Positions 46,611 through 56,697 are shown, counted from the stretch's first letter. The stretch is 64,000 nucleotides of DNA from Lachnoanaerobaculum umeaense (GCF_003589745.1 NZ_CP032364.1:1178001-1242000); one strand, 5' to 3'. Numbers and translations: made by a program. Notes: generated by a model not told the origin, from the sequence alone.

Positions 46611-46620
46611 TGGAGGTAGT

Positions 46621-47778
46621 ATGAGGGGGACTAATTTAAAAAATGAGTTTGAAAAAATATTTAAAAAAGATAAGGACGGAAAGTTTACAGCCTTAAGTAT
46701 AAAAAAAATCTTCAATGAAAATGATATTCCAAAGGAGTACTTATCTGATTTTATAGAATTTCTTGAAAAGAAAGATATTTTTGTAGATGAAGAGTTGGCA
46801 GAGTTTGATGCAGATACAGATCCTGAGGAGTATATCCTGTTAAATGATACAGAATTTGAAGATGAGTTTAATGAGGAAGATATCAAGGACTTGAAAGATA
46901 TAAACTTAAATATCTTGGACGATTTAGACGACTATGTAACAATAGAGGATTCCATAAAGATGTATCTAAAAGAAATAGGAAAGATACCCCTTTTGAGCGT
47001 AGATGAAGAACTTGATCTGGCTAAGAAATTATCTGATATTGATTATAGTATAAGAAAAGAAGCTGAAAAAAAGATGGCTGAGTCTAACTTAAGACTGGTG
47101 GTTAGCATTGCTAAGAGATATATGGGTAGGGGGATGCAGCTTTTGGATCTTATACAAGAAGGAAATCTTGGTCTGTTACGTGCTGTTGAAAAATTTGACT
47201 ATAAAAAAGGGTTTAAGTTCTCAACATATGCTACATGGTGGATAAGACAAGCTATTACAAGGTCTATTGCAGATCAAGCAAGAACTATAAGAATTCCGGT
47301 ACACATGGTCGAAACCATCAATAGACTTATAAAGACGCAAAGAAAACTTGTTCAAGAACTTGGACGAGAGCCAAATGCTGAAGAGGTGGCAAAGATTATG
47401 AATTTACCGGTAGCTAAAGTCAGGGAGATAATGAACTTTGCAATGGAACCGGTGTCTATGGAAACTCCCATAGGTGATGAAGAAGATTCGCATCTTGGGG
47501 ATTTCTTACAAGATTCCAATGCCAAGGTACCTCTAAACTTTGCTATGGACGTACTATTACATGATCAACTTATGGAAGTTATAAAGTCACTTACTGAAAG
47601 GGAACAAAAGGTAATATTACTGCGTTTTGGATTAGAGGACGGTAAGCCAAGAACACTTGAGGAAGTTGGAAAAGTTTTTGGGATTACAAGAGAGCGAATC
47701 AGGCAGATAGAAGCAAAATCGCTTAGGAAGCTTAGAAATCCGTCAAAATCAAAAAGACTTAAAGATTTTTTGGAATAG
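46621..47778 (+). CDS. rpoD: Primary sigma factor (sigma-70/sigma-A)
   Basis: Housekeeping sigma factor, 385 residues. Region 1.1-like helical and acidic N-terminus (1-100), region 2 with [19 protein letters not shown] and [13 protein letters not shown], region 3 with [10 protein letters not shown], region 4 with [37 protein letters not shown] precedes the ATG. It lies 10 bases after dnaG. Sites with TTGACA/TATAAT seen across this window fit its expected specificity. Confidence 0.97.
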   Translation: MRGTNLKNEFEKIFKKDKDGKFTALSIKKIFNENDIPKEYLSDFIEFLEKKDIFVDEELAEFDADTDPEEYILLNDTEFEDEFNEEDIKDLKDINLNILDDLDDYVTIEDSIKMYLKEIGKIPLLSVDEELDLAKKLSDIDYSIRKEAEKKMAESNLRLVVSIAKRYMGRGMQLLDLIQEGNLGLLRAVEKFDYKKGFKFSTYATWWIRQAITRSIADQARTIRIPVHMVETINRLIKTQRKLVQELGREPNAEEVAKIMNLPVAKVREIMNFAMEPVSMETPIGDEEDSHLGDFLQDSNAKVPLNFAMDVLLHDQLMEVIKSLTEREQKVILLRFGLEDGKPRTLEEVGKVFGITRERIRQIEAKSLRKLRNPSKSKRLKDFLE

Positions 47779-47786
47779 AGAAAAAG

Positions 47787-48467
47787 ATGAGATTATCAAA
47801 AAGATTGCAAACTATCGCAGATTTTATAAAGAAGGATGCAATAGTAGCGGATATAGGAACTGACCATGCACATATACCGATCTATCTTATAGAAAATAAG
47901 ATAATTGCCAAGGCATATGCTTGTGATATAAATATTGGACCATTAGAAAAAGCTAAGGAAAACATTAAGTTTTTCGGTGTGGAAGAAAACATTGTTCTAA
48001 GACTTTCAAATGGTCTTGAAAAAGTATCAAATGATGAGGTAGATACTATAATTATAGCAGGTATGGGTGGTGAACTTATTATTGATATTTTGGAGAGAGG
48101 TAGAAAATTTTTTGATAAGAAAAATACATTTATTCTTTCACCTCATACTAAGATAGATGAAGTACGGAGCTACCTTTTAAAAAACGGATTTGAAATATTT
48201 AGAGAAGATATGTGTATTGATGAGGGGAAGTTCTATACAGTAATGGAAGTTGTGTATATAGGTATTGAGAGCTTCTATTCAGATAGAGAACTTTTATATG
48301 GCAGATATCTTATTGGGAATAAAAATACTATATTGATAAAATTTCTTGAAAAAGAAAGGAACAAGTATTTGAATATTATTTCAAATGAGGGATTGAATAC
48401 TGAAAGAAAAGAAGAACTTTTAAAAAGACTGAATATAATTGAGGAGACCGTAGATGAAATGCAATGA
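47787..48467 (+). CDS. trmK: tRNA (adenine(22)-N1)-methyltransferase
   Basis: Class I SAM-dependent methyltransferase methylating A22 of tRNA. The 226 residues show motif I IVADIGTDHAHIPIYL, ACDINIGPLEKAK and IIIAGMGGELIIDIL, typical of TrmK/YqfN. Eight bases after rpoD and overlapping the Nif3-like gene by 14 bases, the usual rpoD-trmK-yqfO order. Confidence 0.9.
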   Translation: MRLSKRLQTIADFIKKDAIVADIGTDHAHIPIYLIENKIIAKAYACDINIGPLEKAKENIKFFGVEENIVLRLSNGLEKVSNDEVDTIIIAGMGGELIIDILERGRKFFDKKNTFILSPHTKIDEVRSYLLKNGFEIFREDMCIDEGKFYTVMEVVYIGIESFYSDRELLYGRYLIGNKNTILIKFLEKERNKYLNIISNEGLNTERKEELLKRLNIIEETVDEMQ

Positions 48468-49242
48468 TATTTTAGAATATTTAAATAATCTGTACCCACT
48501 GGAGCTGGCTATGGACTGGGACAACTCAGGATTTTTACTTGGCAAAAGAGATGCAGATATAAAAAATGTTTTAGTGGTACTTGATATCACAAATGATGTT
48601 CTTGACTTTGCAATAGAAAATAAAATTGATTTGATAGTGTCACACCATCCGATTATATTCTCATCTATAAAGAGAGTTACAGATGAAAATCTTTTGGGAA
48701 GTTATATTTTAAAAATACTTGAGAACAATATTTCAGTGATAGCAATGCATACAAATTTTGATATTGCAAAGGGCGGTATGGCTGATATAGCTATGGAGAA
48801 GCTTTATCTTAGTAATACAAAACCTCTTGAGGTAACGGATATTATAGATGGAGAAGCAGTAGGCATTGGGAAAATAGGAGATCTGAAAGAGCCATTAAGC
48901 ATAGATGAACTTATTGATCTTGTTAAGAAAAGCTTTGGTTTAAAGAGTGTTGTAGTATTTGGTAGAGAAAATGTAAGGGGAAGTATCTCAAAAATTGCAA
49001 TAAGCCCGGGGTCAGGGAAAGGAATGTATAAGTATGCACTTGGTGAGGTGGATGTACTTATTACAGGTGATATAACTCACCATGATGGTCTTGATGCAAT
49101 TAATGACGGAATATGTATTATAGATGCTACACATTATGGTCTTGAGCATGTATTTATAGAAAAAATTGCAAATGATCTGAATAAATATGATGGAATAAAA
49201 GTTTTTGAATTCAAAAGTACAAATCCTGTGGAGATAGTATAG
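48454..49242 (+). CDS. Nif3-like dinuclear metal centre protein
   Basis: Nif3/YqfO family, historically called GTP cyclohydrolase 1 type 2; the true activity is unsettled. The 262 residues lack the PII-like insert of B. subtilis YqfO. Metal-site motifs: VSHHPIIF, MHTNFDI, GDITHHD and DATHYGLE. GAGGAG precedes the ATG in the 3' end of trmK. Confidence 0.88.
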   Translation: MKCNDILEYLNNLYPLELAMDWDNSGFLLGKRDADIKNVLVVLDITNDVLDFAIENKIDLIVSHHPIIFSSIKRVTDENLLGSYILKILENNISVIAMHTNFDIAKGGMADIAMEKLYLSNTKPLEVTDIIDGEAVGIGKIGDLKEPLSIDELIDLVKKSFGLKSVVVFGRENVRGSISKIAISPGSGKGMYKYALGEVDVLITGDITHHDGLDAINDGICIIDATHYGLEHVFIEKIANDLNKYDGIKVFEFKSTNPVEIV

Positions 49243-49245
49243 GGG

Positions 49246-50343
49246 ATGGTAAAAATTTTTTTAGTAGAGGATGAAAAGTTTGTTAGAGAAGGTATAAAGA
49301 ATGAAATAGACTGGAAATCATATGGATTTGATTTTGTAGGGGAAGCTGCGGATGGAGAATTGGCACTTCCCCTAATTGAGATGTCAAGGCCCGATATTCT
49401 GATTACCGATATAAAAATGCCCTTTATGGACGGTTTGGAACTTGGAAGGATAGTAAAGGAGAAATTTCCGGAAACAGTAATTATATTTCTAAGTGGCTAT
49501 GATGATTTCGATTATGCACAAAAAGCAATACATATAGGTGCATCTGAATATCTTTTAAAACCTATTTCAAAGGAAAAACTCTTATCTGTGCTAAAGAAAA
49601 TAAAGACAGTTATTATTTCAAAGTCAAATAATACTGTTGAAAATATAAAAATAGAAGATATTGAAATTGATATAAAGAAATTTGATACATCAGGATTTAA
49701 TAAAGGTAAATTAAAAGAGTTTGTAATAAGTGGAAACAGTTTAGATATTGAGAGCTTTGTAGATGTATATATGAATACATTGGGTAGTCAATTAAAATCT
49801 CTGATATTTAGGCAGTATATTATTATGGATGCATTCATAGAATTAAACAATATTTTTGATAATAATGTGACTGAAAAAGAAATTTTTGGAAATAAATTTG
49901 GAAGTATGGAAGCATTCGATTTGGCAGTGACAGATATCTATACAGTGAAAGATTATTTATTAAAAATTTTACTATATACAGTTGATAAAAGGGAACAGCT
50001 TGCAGGAAAGAATTATAGTTTTTTATTAAACAAAGCAAAGGACTTTGTTGAGAAGAATTATATGAATTGTGATATATCATTGAATAATGTGGCAGAATAT
50101 ATAGGACTGAGTCCTACATACTTTAGTACAATATTTAAGCAGGAATTGGGAATTAATTTTATAGATTATTTGACAAAGACCAGAATAAATGAAGCTAAAA
50201 TACTTTTAAGAAGTACTGATAAAAGAATATCAGATATCGCCATGGAAGTGGGATACAGAGATCAGCATTATTTCAGTTCGTCATTTAAAAAATATCAAGG
50301 TGATACCCCCAAGGCATATAGAGAAAATAAAAATGAAAAATAG
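49246..50343 (+). CDS. YesN-like response regulator with AraC-type DNA-binding domain
   Basis: A 365-residue regulator. Receiver domain at 1-120 with D54-type phosphoacceptor (ILITDIKMP) and LKPI; a middle linker; and an AraC HTH at the C-terminus (about 265-360, LNNVAEYIGLSPTYFSTIFK and VGYRDQHYFSSSFKK). Only 3 bases separate its ATG from the Nif3-like gene, so it probably rides on the dnaG-rpoD transcript. Together with the next gene it likely controls the sugar importer downstream, as YesNM pairs commonly do. Confidence 0.9.
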   Translation: MVKIFLVEDEKFVREGIKNEIDWKSYGFDFVGEAADGELALPLIEMSRPDILITDIKMPFMDGLELGRIVKEKFPETVIIFLSGYDDFDYAQKAIHIGASEYLLKPISKEKLLSVLKKIKTVIISKSNNTVENIKIEDIEIDIKKFDTSGFNKGKLKEFVISGNSLDIESFVDVYMNTLGSQLKSLIFRQYIIMDAFIELNNIFDNNVTEKEIFGNKFGSMEAFDLAVTDIYTVKDYLLKILLYTVDKREQLAGKNYSFLLNKAKDFVEKNYMNCDISLNNVAEYIGLSPTYFSTIFKQELGINFIDYLTKTRINEAKILLRSTDKRISDIAMEVGYRDQHYFSSSFKKYQGDTPKAYRENKNEK

Positions 50344-51760
50344 TATACAAAATTATGTTATGAAGAGGTTGCTTATAACCTTTATTCCTATATTATTTAT
50401 TATTATTTATCTTTTATTTGTGTTAAAATGGCAAAATGATAAGTACATAAATATAGTCAAGAACCTTAGCATTGCTACAGAATTTAATTTTAAATTTAAA
50501 GAGAATATTGATCATAAGATGTATAGAGTAGTAATAGGTGCTGACACCATAGAAAATCAAAATCCATACGAAGATCTGGATTATGCAAAGAATATATTTG
50601 AAAAGCTTTTGGAATACAGTGATTCAAATGATGATAAGAACAGGCCGAAAGGACTTATAATTCTTACGGATATACTGAAAAAACAGATAGACAATATTGC
50701 AAAAAGTGACATTTACAAAGACTACAATAAAAATATGGATAGTCTGGAGTATGATATAAGAGTAACAACAGAGCTTATAGAAGATACTGTAAATGACTAC
50801 ATTTATGAGGAAACAAAGGAGCTTAATGTATTAAGTATCATGTTGAGAGATCAAATGACAGCTATATTTGTTGCCAGTATTATAAGTATATTTTGTATCT
50901 TATATTTTACTGTTTTTATGTACAAAAAGGTATCTAGGCATATAGCAATACCTATTGAAAAGCTTTGTAATTATACAAAGAGGAGTGAAAATGATTTATT
51001 AGAAAATAATCTGGAAAGTAATATTTTGGAGATTGATGAGCTTTCTGAAAATTTCAATGATAAAATTATTAGAATAAAAGAACTCATAGAAAATATAAAG
51101 ATAGAGCAAAAGAATAAGAAAAATACAGAGCTGTGGCTGTTACAGTCACAGATAAATCCACATTTTTTATACAATACTCTGGATACGGTAGTTTGGATGG
51201 CTGAAGCCGGTGATTCAAAAAAAGTTGTAGAGATGATTACAGCATTATCAAGTTTTCTAAGAATAGGACTTAATAATGGAAGAAGGTTTATACAGATAAG
51301 GGAGGAAATAAGGCATATAGAAAGCTATTTAAAGATACAGAAATTTAGATATGAAGATATTTTAGAGTACAGTATAGAAATAGAAGATAGCTTATATGAT
51401 ATGAGAATTTTGAAGCTTTTATTACAGCCAATAGTAGAAAATGCACTATACCATGGTATAAAATATAAGAGATCAGGTGGTAAAATCTGTATAAAGGGCT
51501 ATATTAAAAATGATAGAATAATTTTAAGTATAATGGACAATGGTATAGGCATGGATAGTATAAAACTTGCAAGCCTAAGAAGTATCATCGAAGGGAAAAG
51601 TATAGAGGAAAATGACAAAGTAAGAACTTCAAGTGAGGGTTTTGGAATATATAATGTAGCAGAAAGAATCAGGCTTTATTATGGCAATGAATACGGGATT
51701 ATAATTGAAAGTGAAGAGGGAGTGGGTACAAATGTTATGATAGAATTACCTGTAGAATAG
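50333..51760 (+). CDS. YesM-like sensor histidine kinase
   Basis: A 475-residue kinase of the LytS/YesM class. A first membrane helix (about 10-30) and a second (about 165-190) flank an extracellular helical sensor domain; HAMP follows. The phospho-acceptor region is QSQINPHFLYNTLDTV, and the ATPase motifs are QPIVENALYHGIKY and DNGIGMDS, with GFGIYNVAERI. I chose the ATG at 50333 over an in-frame GTG at 50300, which is deep inside the regulator gene. Its 3' end is followed by a terminator-like hairpin. Confidence 0.9.
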   Translation: MKNSIQNYVMKRLLITFIPILFIIIYLLFVLKWQNDKYINIVKNLSIATEFNFKFKENIDHKMYRVVIGADTIENQNPYEDLDYAKNIFEKLLEYSDSNDDKNRPKGLIILTDILKKQIDNIAKSDIYKDYNKNMDSLEYDIRVTTELIEDTVNDYIYEETKELNVLSIMLRDQMTAIFVASIISIFCILYFTVFMYKKVSRHIAIPIEKLCNYTKRSENDLLENNLESNILEIDELSENFNDKIIRIKELIENIKIEQKNKKNTELWLLQSQINPHFLYNTLDTVVWMAEAGDSKKVVEMITALSSFLRIGLNNGRRFIQIREEIRHIESYLKIQKFRYEDILEYSIEIEDSLYDMRILKLLLQPIVENALYHGIKYKRSGGKICIKGYIKNDRIILSIMDNGIGMDSIKLASLRSIIEGKSIEENDKVRTSSEGFGIYNVAERIRLYYGNEYGIIIESEEGVGTNVMIELPVE

Positions 51761-51871
51761 AAATTTCATTTTAAGACCACATACTGTACATATTATTCAT
51801 AATATATTGAACATTTATCTTAAAATAACATACAAAAATATAAAGTTAAAAAAATAATATAAAAAATACGC

Positions 51872-51901
51872 AAAAAAATCTATGTTTTCATAGGTTTTTT
51901 T
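51872..51901 (+). terminator. Terminator after the two-component genes
   Basis: 13-bp A/T-rich stem with CTATG/CATAG core (one U-G), TTTT loop and seven T. It lies immediately upstream of the -10 for the sugar importer. Confidence 0.7.
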
Positions 51902-51929
51902 ATATTATAATATAGGAAACAAAAGTTTC
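51885..51929 (+). promoter_or_regulatory. Candidate promoter and operator-like repeat of the sugar importer operon
   Basis: TATAAT at 51906-51911 with a poor -35 (TTTTCA, 15-base spacing) that overlaps the terminator. Just downstream, GAAAC-AAAA-GTTTC (51916-51929) is an inverted repeat at about +5. A weak -35 is compatible with activator dependence, such as the YesN-like regulator. Confidence 0.35.
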
Positions 51930-51954
51930 GTAAATAAATTCAAAGGAGGAGTTT

Positions 51955-53022
51955 ATGAGTAAAAGAGGTTTAAGTTTGTTTGTATCCGCAATTATGTTGA
52001 CAATGTTTGCACTTACAGGCTGTGGTGGAGGAACTAAGGCAACTGAAGAGACCAAGGCAGTTGAAGCAACTGAGGCTACAAAGGAAGAGGCAAAGAGTGA
52101 AGAATCTAAAGAAGCCGGAAAAACCATAGTAGTAGGTTATGCACAGGTGGGTGCTGAGTCTGATTGGAGAACAGCAAATACAGAGTCATTTAAAACTACA
52201 TTTGTTCCTGAGAATGGATATGAGCTGATATTTAATGATGCACAGCAAAAACAGGAAAATCAAATAAAGGCTATCAGAGATTTTATACAGCAGGAAGTTG
52301 ATTATATAGTACTTGCACCTGTTGTAGAGACCGGATGGGATACTGTTTTACAAGAAGCAAAGGATGCAGGTATACCTGTAATACTTTCAGACCGTATGAT
52401 AAAGACCTCAGATGATTCGCTTTATACTGCACTTGTATGTGGTGATTTCATAAAAGAGGGTGAGACTGCAGGCCATTGGCTTGAGGATTATTTGAAGTCA
52501 AAGAATGTAGCAGCTGATGAAAAGATTAACATAGTTACACTTCAAGGTACAATAGGAGCATCAGCTCAAGTAGGTAGAACAGACGGATTTGCAAATGTTT
52601 TAGCAAATAATGCAAACTGGAATATGCTGGCAAAGCAGACAGGTGAGTTTACACAGTCAAAGGGTCAGGAAGTTATGGAGTCATTCCTAAAGCAGTTTGA
52701 TGATATTGATGTTGTAGTTGCAGAAAATGACAATATGGCTTTTGGTGCTATAGATGCAATAAAGGCTGCAGGAAAGACATGCGGACCGGATGGCGATATA
52801 ACAGTTATATCATTTGATGCTGTAAAGGCAGCTTTTGATGCAATGATTGCAGGTGATTTGAATGCAAGTATTGAGTGTAGCCCACTTCATGGGCCAAGAG
52901 TAGCAGAGATTATTCAAAAACTTGAGAAGGGTGAAACAGTGGATAAGATTCAATATGTGGATGAATCATATTTTGATACAAGTATGGATCTTGAGAAGAT
53001 AAAGTCTGAGAGAGCTTATTAA
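51955..53022 (+). CDS. Sugar-binding lipoprotein, YtfQ-like (galactofuranose-type importer)
   Basis: Periplasmic-binding-protein-type receptor anchored as a lipoprotein (lipobox LTGC, Cys about 23), then an Ala/Glu/Lys/Thr linker and a type I sugar-binding fold. Segments GYAQVGAESDWR, QQKQENQIKAIR, APVVETGWDTVLQEAKDAGIPV and LQGTIGASAQVGRTDGF match E. coli YtfQ, the galactofuranose binder, closely rather than RbsB. CAAAGGAGGA precedes the ATG. It is first of the four-gene importer and is separated from the ATPase by a hairpin. Confidence 0.85.
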   Translation: MSKRGLSLFVSAIMLTMFALTGCGGGTKATEETKAVEATEATKEEAKSEESKEAGKTIVVGYAQVGAESDWRTANTESFKTTFVPENGYELIFNDAQQKQENQIKAIRDFIQQEVDYIVLAPVVETGWDTVLQEAKDAGIPVILSDRMIKTSDDSLYTALVCGDFIKEGETAGHWLEDYLKSKNVAADEKINIVTLQGTIGASAQVGRTDGFANVLANNANWNMLAKQTGEFTQSKGQEVMESFLKQFDDIDVVVAENDNMAFGAIDAIKAAGKTCGPDGDITVISFDAVKAAFDAMIAGDLNASIECSPLHGPRVAEIIQKLEKGETVDKIQYVDESYFDTSMDLEKIKSERAY

Positions 53023-53047
53023 TTTATTTTGTATAAAGGTAATAGTG

Positions 53048-53080
53048 GGAGTGAGGAGTGGATTGCCCCTCACTCCTTTT
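53048..53080 (+). terminator. Intercistronic hairpin between binding protein and ATPase genes
   Basis: 9-bp perfect stem GGAGTGAGG/CCTCACTCC with 11-base loop and only four T. Probably a partial terminator or 3' stabiliser giving excess binding protein. Confidence 0.7.
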
Positions 53081-53089
53081 GAGGTGATT

Positions 53090-54592
53090 ATGGATAATCT
53101 ATTGGAGATGAGAGGTATTTGTAAAAATTTTCCGGGAGTAAAGGCACTTGAAAATGTAGATTTTAGTTTAAAGAAGGGTGAAATCCATGCTTTGATGGGA
53201 GAAAATGGTGCAGGAAAATCCACTCTTATAAAGGTACTTACCGGAGTTGAGGAGTTCGAAACCGGAAAGATTATTCTAGAGGATAAAAGCATTGTAAATA
53301 AAAGCCCAAAGGAAGCACAAAGAAATGGAATCAGTACAGTTTATCAGGAAGTGAATCTTTGTCCTAATATATCTGTAGCAGAAAATCTTTTTTTAGACAG
53401 AGAACCAAGAAAGTTTGGACTTATTGACTGGCAAAAGATGAATAGAATGTCCAAAGAACTTTTAGATAAACTGAATATTAATATAGATGTGACAAAGCCG
53501 ACTGAGAATTATTCCATTGCAATACAGCAGATGATAGCTATAGCCAGAGCAGTAGATATGTCAGCTAAGGTACTTATACTTGATGAGCCGACATCATCCT
53601 TGGATGATGGAGAAGTTGAAAAACTCTTTACACTGATGAGGAAACTAAAAAAAGATGGCATCGGTATAATATTTGTTACACATTTTTTGGAGCAGGTATA
53701 TGCTGTATGTGATAAGATCACTGTACTAAGGAATGGATGCTTTGTTGGTGAATTTGAGGTGGAAAATCTTCCAAGGGTACAGCTGGTTGCAAAAATGATG
53801 GGTAAGGATTTCAATGATCTTGAAAACATTAAGGGAGAGGGCAAGGAGTCTGATAATAAAGAAGTTCTTTTAAAGGCTGAGTCTATTGGTTCAAAGGGTA
53901 ATATAAGGCCTTTTGACTTGGAATTAAATAAGGGAGAGGTAGTAGGAATAACAGGCCTACTGGGCTCAGGGCGTTCTGAGATGGTAAGGTCTATATATGG
54001 AGCGGATAGAGTTGATAGTGGAAAGCTTGTTTTTAAAAATAATGAAGTAAAAATAAATGCACCTATAGATGCTATGAAGCTTGGTATGGCATATCTTCCT
54101 GAAAATAGGAAGGATGAAGGAATTATAGCGGATTTGTCAGTTAGAGAGAATCTGATAATAGCATTGCAGGCAAAGCAGGGTATTTTTAAGCTTATTCCAA
54201 ACAAAAAGCAGGAGGAATTTGTAGATAAATATATTGAAATATTACAGATTAAAACTGCAAGTAGAGAAACACCTATAAAACAACTTTCAGGTGGTAATCA
54301 GCAAAAGGTAATACTGGGTAGATGGCTGCTTACAAATCCGGATTTACTAATATTAGATGAGCCAACCAGAGGTATTGATGTAGGAACAAAAACAGAAATA
54401 CAAAAACTAGTACTAAGCTTGGCAAATGATGGTATGAGTGTAATATTTATTTCATCAGAGATAGAGGAGATGATTAGAACTTGTTCAAGAATGGTGGTAA
54501 TGAGAGATAAGAAAAAAGTTGGTGAGTTGAAATCTGATGAGATTTCTCAAAATAATATAATGAGTGCTATAGCAGGAGGTGCAGATAAATGA
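53090..54592 (+). CDS. Sugar ABC importer ATPase, two ABC domains (YtfR-like)
   Basis: A 500-residue fused double ATPase of the carbohydrate importer CUT2 class. The first domain has GENGAGKSTLIK, signature region YSIAIQQMIAIARAV and LILDEPTSSLDD; the second has GLLGSGRSEM, LSGGNQQKVILGRWL and LLILDEPTRGID. As usual in CUT2, the second Walker A is degenerate (GSGRSE lacks GKS/T). GAGGTGA (53081-53087) selects ATG 53090 rather than the in-frame GTG at 53045, which lies in the hairpin. It overlaps the first permease as ATGA. Confidence 0.9.
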   Translation: MDNLLEMRGICKNFPGVKALENVDFSLKKGEIHALMGENGAGKSTLIKVLTGVEEFETGKIILEDKSIVNKSPKEAQRNGISTVYQEVNLCPNISVAENLFLDREPRKFGLIDWQKMNRMSKELLDKLNINIDVTKPTENYSIAIQQMIAIARAVDMSAKVLILDEPTSSLDDGEVEKLFTLMRKLKKDGIGIIFVTHFLEQVYAVCDKITVLRNGCFVGEFEVENLPRVQLVAKMMGKDFNDLENIKGEGKESDNKEVLLKAESIGSKGNIRPFDLELNKGEVVGITGLLGSGRSEMVRSIYGADRVDSGKLVFKNNEVKINAPIDAMKLGMAYLPENRKDEGIIADLSVRENLIIALQAKQGIFKLIPNKKQEEFVDKYIEILQIKTASRETPIKQLSGGNQQKVILGRWLLTNPDLLILDEPTRGIDVGTKTEIQKLVLSLANDGMSVIFISSEIEEMIRTCSRMVVMRDKKKVGELKSDEISQNNIMSAIAGGADK

Positions 54593-55641
54593 GTAAATTT
54601 AATTTAAAAAAAATATCATCTGCCAGATTATTTCTGCCCATACTGAGTTTGATTTTGGTTTTAATTATAAATATGATAAAGACTCCCAATTTTTTCAATA
54701 TCACAGTACAAAATGGGGTTCTTTACGGATATATAATAGATGTTATCAATCGTGCAAGTGAGCTTGTTATATTGGCAGTTGGTATGACTTTAGTTGTAGC
54801 TTCATCAGGAGGTACAGATATATCGGTAGGTGCGGTTTGTGCATTGGCCGGTGCGGTTGCCTGCTTTGTTTTATCAGGAGGAGAAGTTTCTACAGATATA
54901 TACCATGCACCATATATATTAGCATTTTTTGCTGCAATATTAGTTGGACTGGCCTGTGGTTCATTTAATGCATTTCTTGTGGCGAAGATGAATATACAGC
55001 CTATGGTTGCAACCCTTATATTGTTTACAGCAGGAAGAGGAATGGCACAGCTTGTAACAAATGGTCAGATAACCTATATCAGAGTGGAATCGTTTAAAAT
55101 GCTGGGAAATTCAATTCAAGGCATTCCGCTTCCCACCCCTGTATTTGTTGCAATAGTAGTAGTTATATTGACTTTGTTAGTGCTAAAAAAGACTGCTTTA
55201 GGACTTTACATAGAAACTGTCGGTATAAATAATAAAGCTGCAAAGCTTGTGGGATTAAATCCTGTACTTATACAATTTATAGCATATGCATTTTGTGGGC
55301 TTTTAGCAGGTCTTGCAGGAATGATTGTATCATCTAGAGTTTATTCGGCAGATGCGAATAATGCCGGTCTTAATATAGAGCTTGATGCCATACTTGCAGT
55401 GGCACTGGGTGGAAACAGCCTGGGTGGAGGCAAATTTTCATTACTCGGAAGTGTTATAGGAGCTTATACTATTCAGGCACTTACGACAACATTGTATGCT
55501 ATGAGCGTTTCTGCAGATCAGCTTCCGGTATATAAGGCTATAGTTGTAGTGATCATAGTTTCTTTGCAGTCTAAAGAATTTCAAAGGATTATAAGAGAAC
55601 TTAAGCTTAAAAAGAAAGTGGAGATGGCATATGAAAGATAA
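54589..55641 (+). CDS. Sugar ABC importer permease (YtfT-like)
   Basis: Membrane subunit of 350 residues with about ten helices, CUT2 class. TLVVASSGGTDISVGAV and the EAA-like region (GLNPVLIQFIAYAFCGLLAG, IELDAILAVALGGNSLGGG) are typical. AGGAGGTG upstream within the ATPase gene. Overlaps the second permease by 11 bases. Two different permease genes after one binding protein and one ATPase is the ytfQRT-yjfF layout, which supports galactofuranose-type specificity. Confidence 0.85.
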   Translation: MSKFNLKKISSARLFLPILSLILVLIINMIKTPNFFNITVQNGVLYGYIIDVINRASELVILAVGMTLVVASSGGTDISVGAVCALAGAVACFVLSGGEVSTDIYHAPYILAFFAAILVGLACGSFNAFLVAKMNIQPMVATLILFTAGRGMAQLVTNGQITYIRVESFKMLGNSIQGIPLPTPVFVAIVVVILTLLVLKKTALGLYIETVGINNKAAKLVGLNPVLIQFIAYAFCGLLAGLAGMIVSSRVYSADANNAGLNIELDAILAVALGGNSLGGGKFSLLGSVIGAYTIQALTTTLYAMSVSADQLPVYKAIVVVIIVSLQSKEFQRIIRELKLKKKVEMAYER

Positions 55642-56650
55642 GATAAAAAATATAGATAACAAGACATTTTTACTTTATATGACGATAGTTCTTTTTATTA
55701 TAATGTATGCTATTGGAATTATAATGTTTGGAAGTAAGGGATTTCAAAAGCCACAGGTATTCCTCAATCTTTTTATATCAAATGCAGGTCTTATAGTTAT
55801 AGCTACAGGTATGACTATGGTAATAATATCAGGTGGTATTGATATTTCTGTCGGATCATTTGTCGCACTTACCTGTATGGTACTGGCCTTTATGATGGAA
55901 AAGGGTAAGATGAGTGCAATAAGTTCTATTTTTGTAGTAATTATAATGGGACTAGTATTTGGATTTGTCCAAGGAGTACTTATATCATATCTGAATATAC
56001 AGCCATTTATAGTAACTCTTGCAGGTATGTTTTTTGCAAGAGGTATGACTGCAATTATATCTCAAGAGATGATAAGTATAACTAATGAGACATTTCTTTC
56101 CTGGGCAAATAAAAAGGTTACCATTCCTTTATTTGGAATAGTGAATAAAAAAGGTGTAGTAGTATATCCATATATTTATCCAACTGTAATAATCGCATTA
56201 ATTATACTGGTACTTATGTTTGTTTTACTGAAATACACAAAGTTTGGAAGAAGTGTATATGCAGTAGGTGGAAATGAGCAGTCTGCACTGTTACTGGGGC
56301 TAAATGTAAAAAAGATAAAATTACAGGTATATATACTTAATGGCTTGCTCTGTTCTATAGGTGGATTTTTATTCTGTCTAAATACTTGTGCAGGTTTTGT
56401 GGAGCAGGCAAAGGGATTTGAGATGGAAGCAATAGCCGGTTCTGTTATAGGAGGTACATTGCTGACAGGTGGAGTTGGAAATGTATTTGGAAGTCTATTC
56501 GGTGTACTTATAAAGGGAACAATAGAGGCATTTGTAAGCTTCCAGGGAACATTATCTTCTTGGTGGACAAAGATAATAATAGCAACAATATTGGCATTCT
56601 TTATAATATTGCAGAGTATATTGGCAATGTCAAAGAAGAGCCGGAAGTAA
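55631..56650 (+). CDS. Sugar ABC importer permease (YjfF-like)
   Basis: Second membrane subunit, 339 residues and about ten helices. GMTMVIISGGIDISVGSFVALT and EMEAIAGSVIGGTLLTGGVG are the CUT2 signatures. GGAG precedes the ATG inside the previous gene. It ends the importer operon; a terminator hairpin follows 47 bases after the stop. Confidence 0.85.
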   Translation: MKDKIKNIDNKTFLLYMTIVLFIIMYAIGIIMFGSKGFQKPQVFLNLFISNAGLIVIATGMTMVIISGGIDISVGSFVALTCMVLAFMMEKGKMSAISSIFVVIIMGLVFGFVQGVLISYLNIQPFIVTLAGMFFARGMTAIISQEMISITNETFLSWANKKVTIPLFGIVNKKGVVVYPYIYPTVIIALIILVLMFVLLKYTKFGRSVYAVGGNEQSALLLGLNVKKIKLQVYILNGLLCSIGGFLFCLNTCAGFVEQAKGFEMEAIAGSVIGGTLLTGGVGNVFGSLFGVLIKGTIEAFVSFQGTLSSWWTKIIIATILAFFIILQSILAMSKKSRK

Positions 56651-56697
56651 AATTATATGTAGAAATAATATTTTGTTATAAGTGAATAATTTTTAAA

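Noticed and set aside
53509..54204. 231-codon antisense frame opposite the sugar ABC ATPase
   Set aside because: Ser/Phe/Ile-rich product typical of the shadow of a Lys/Glu-rich gene; sense strand carries full ATPase motifs.
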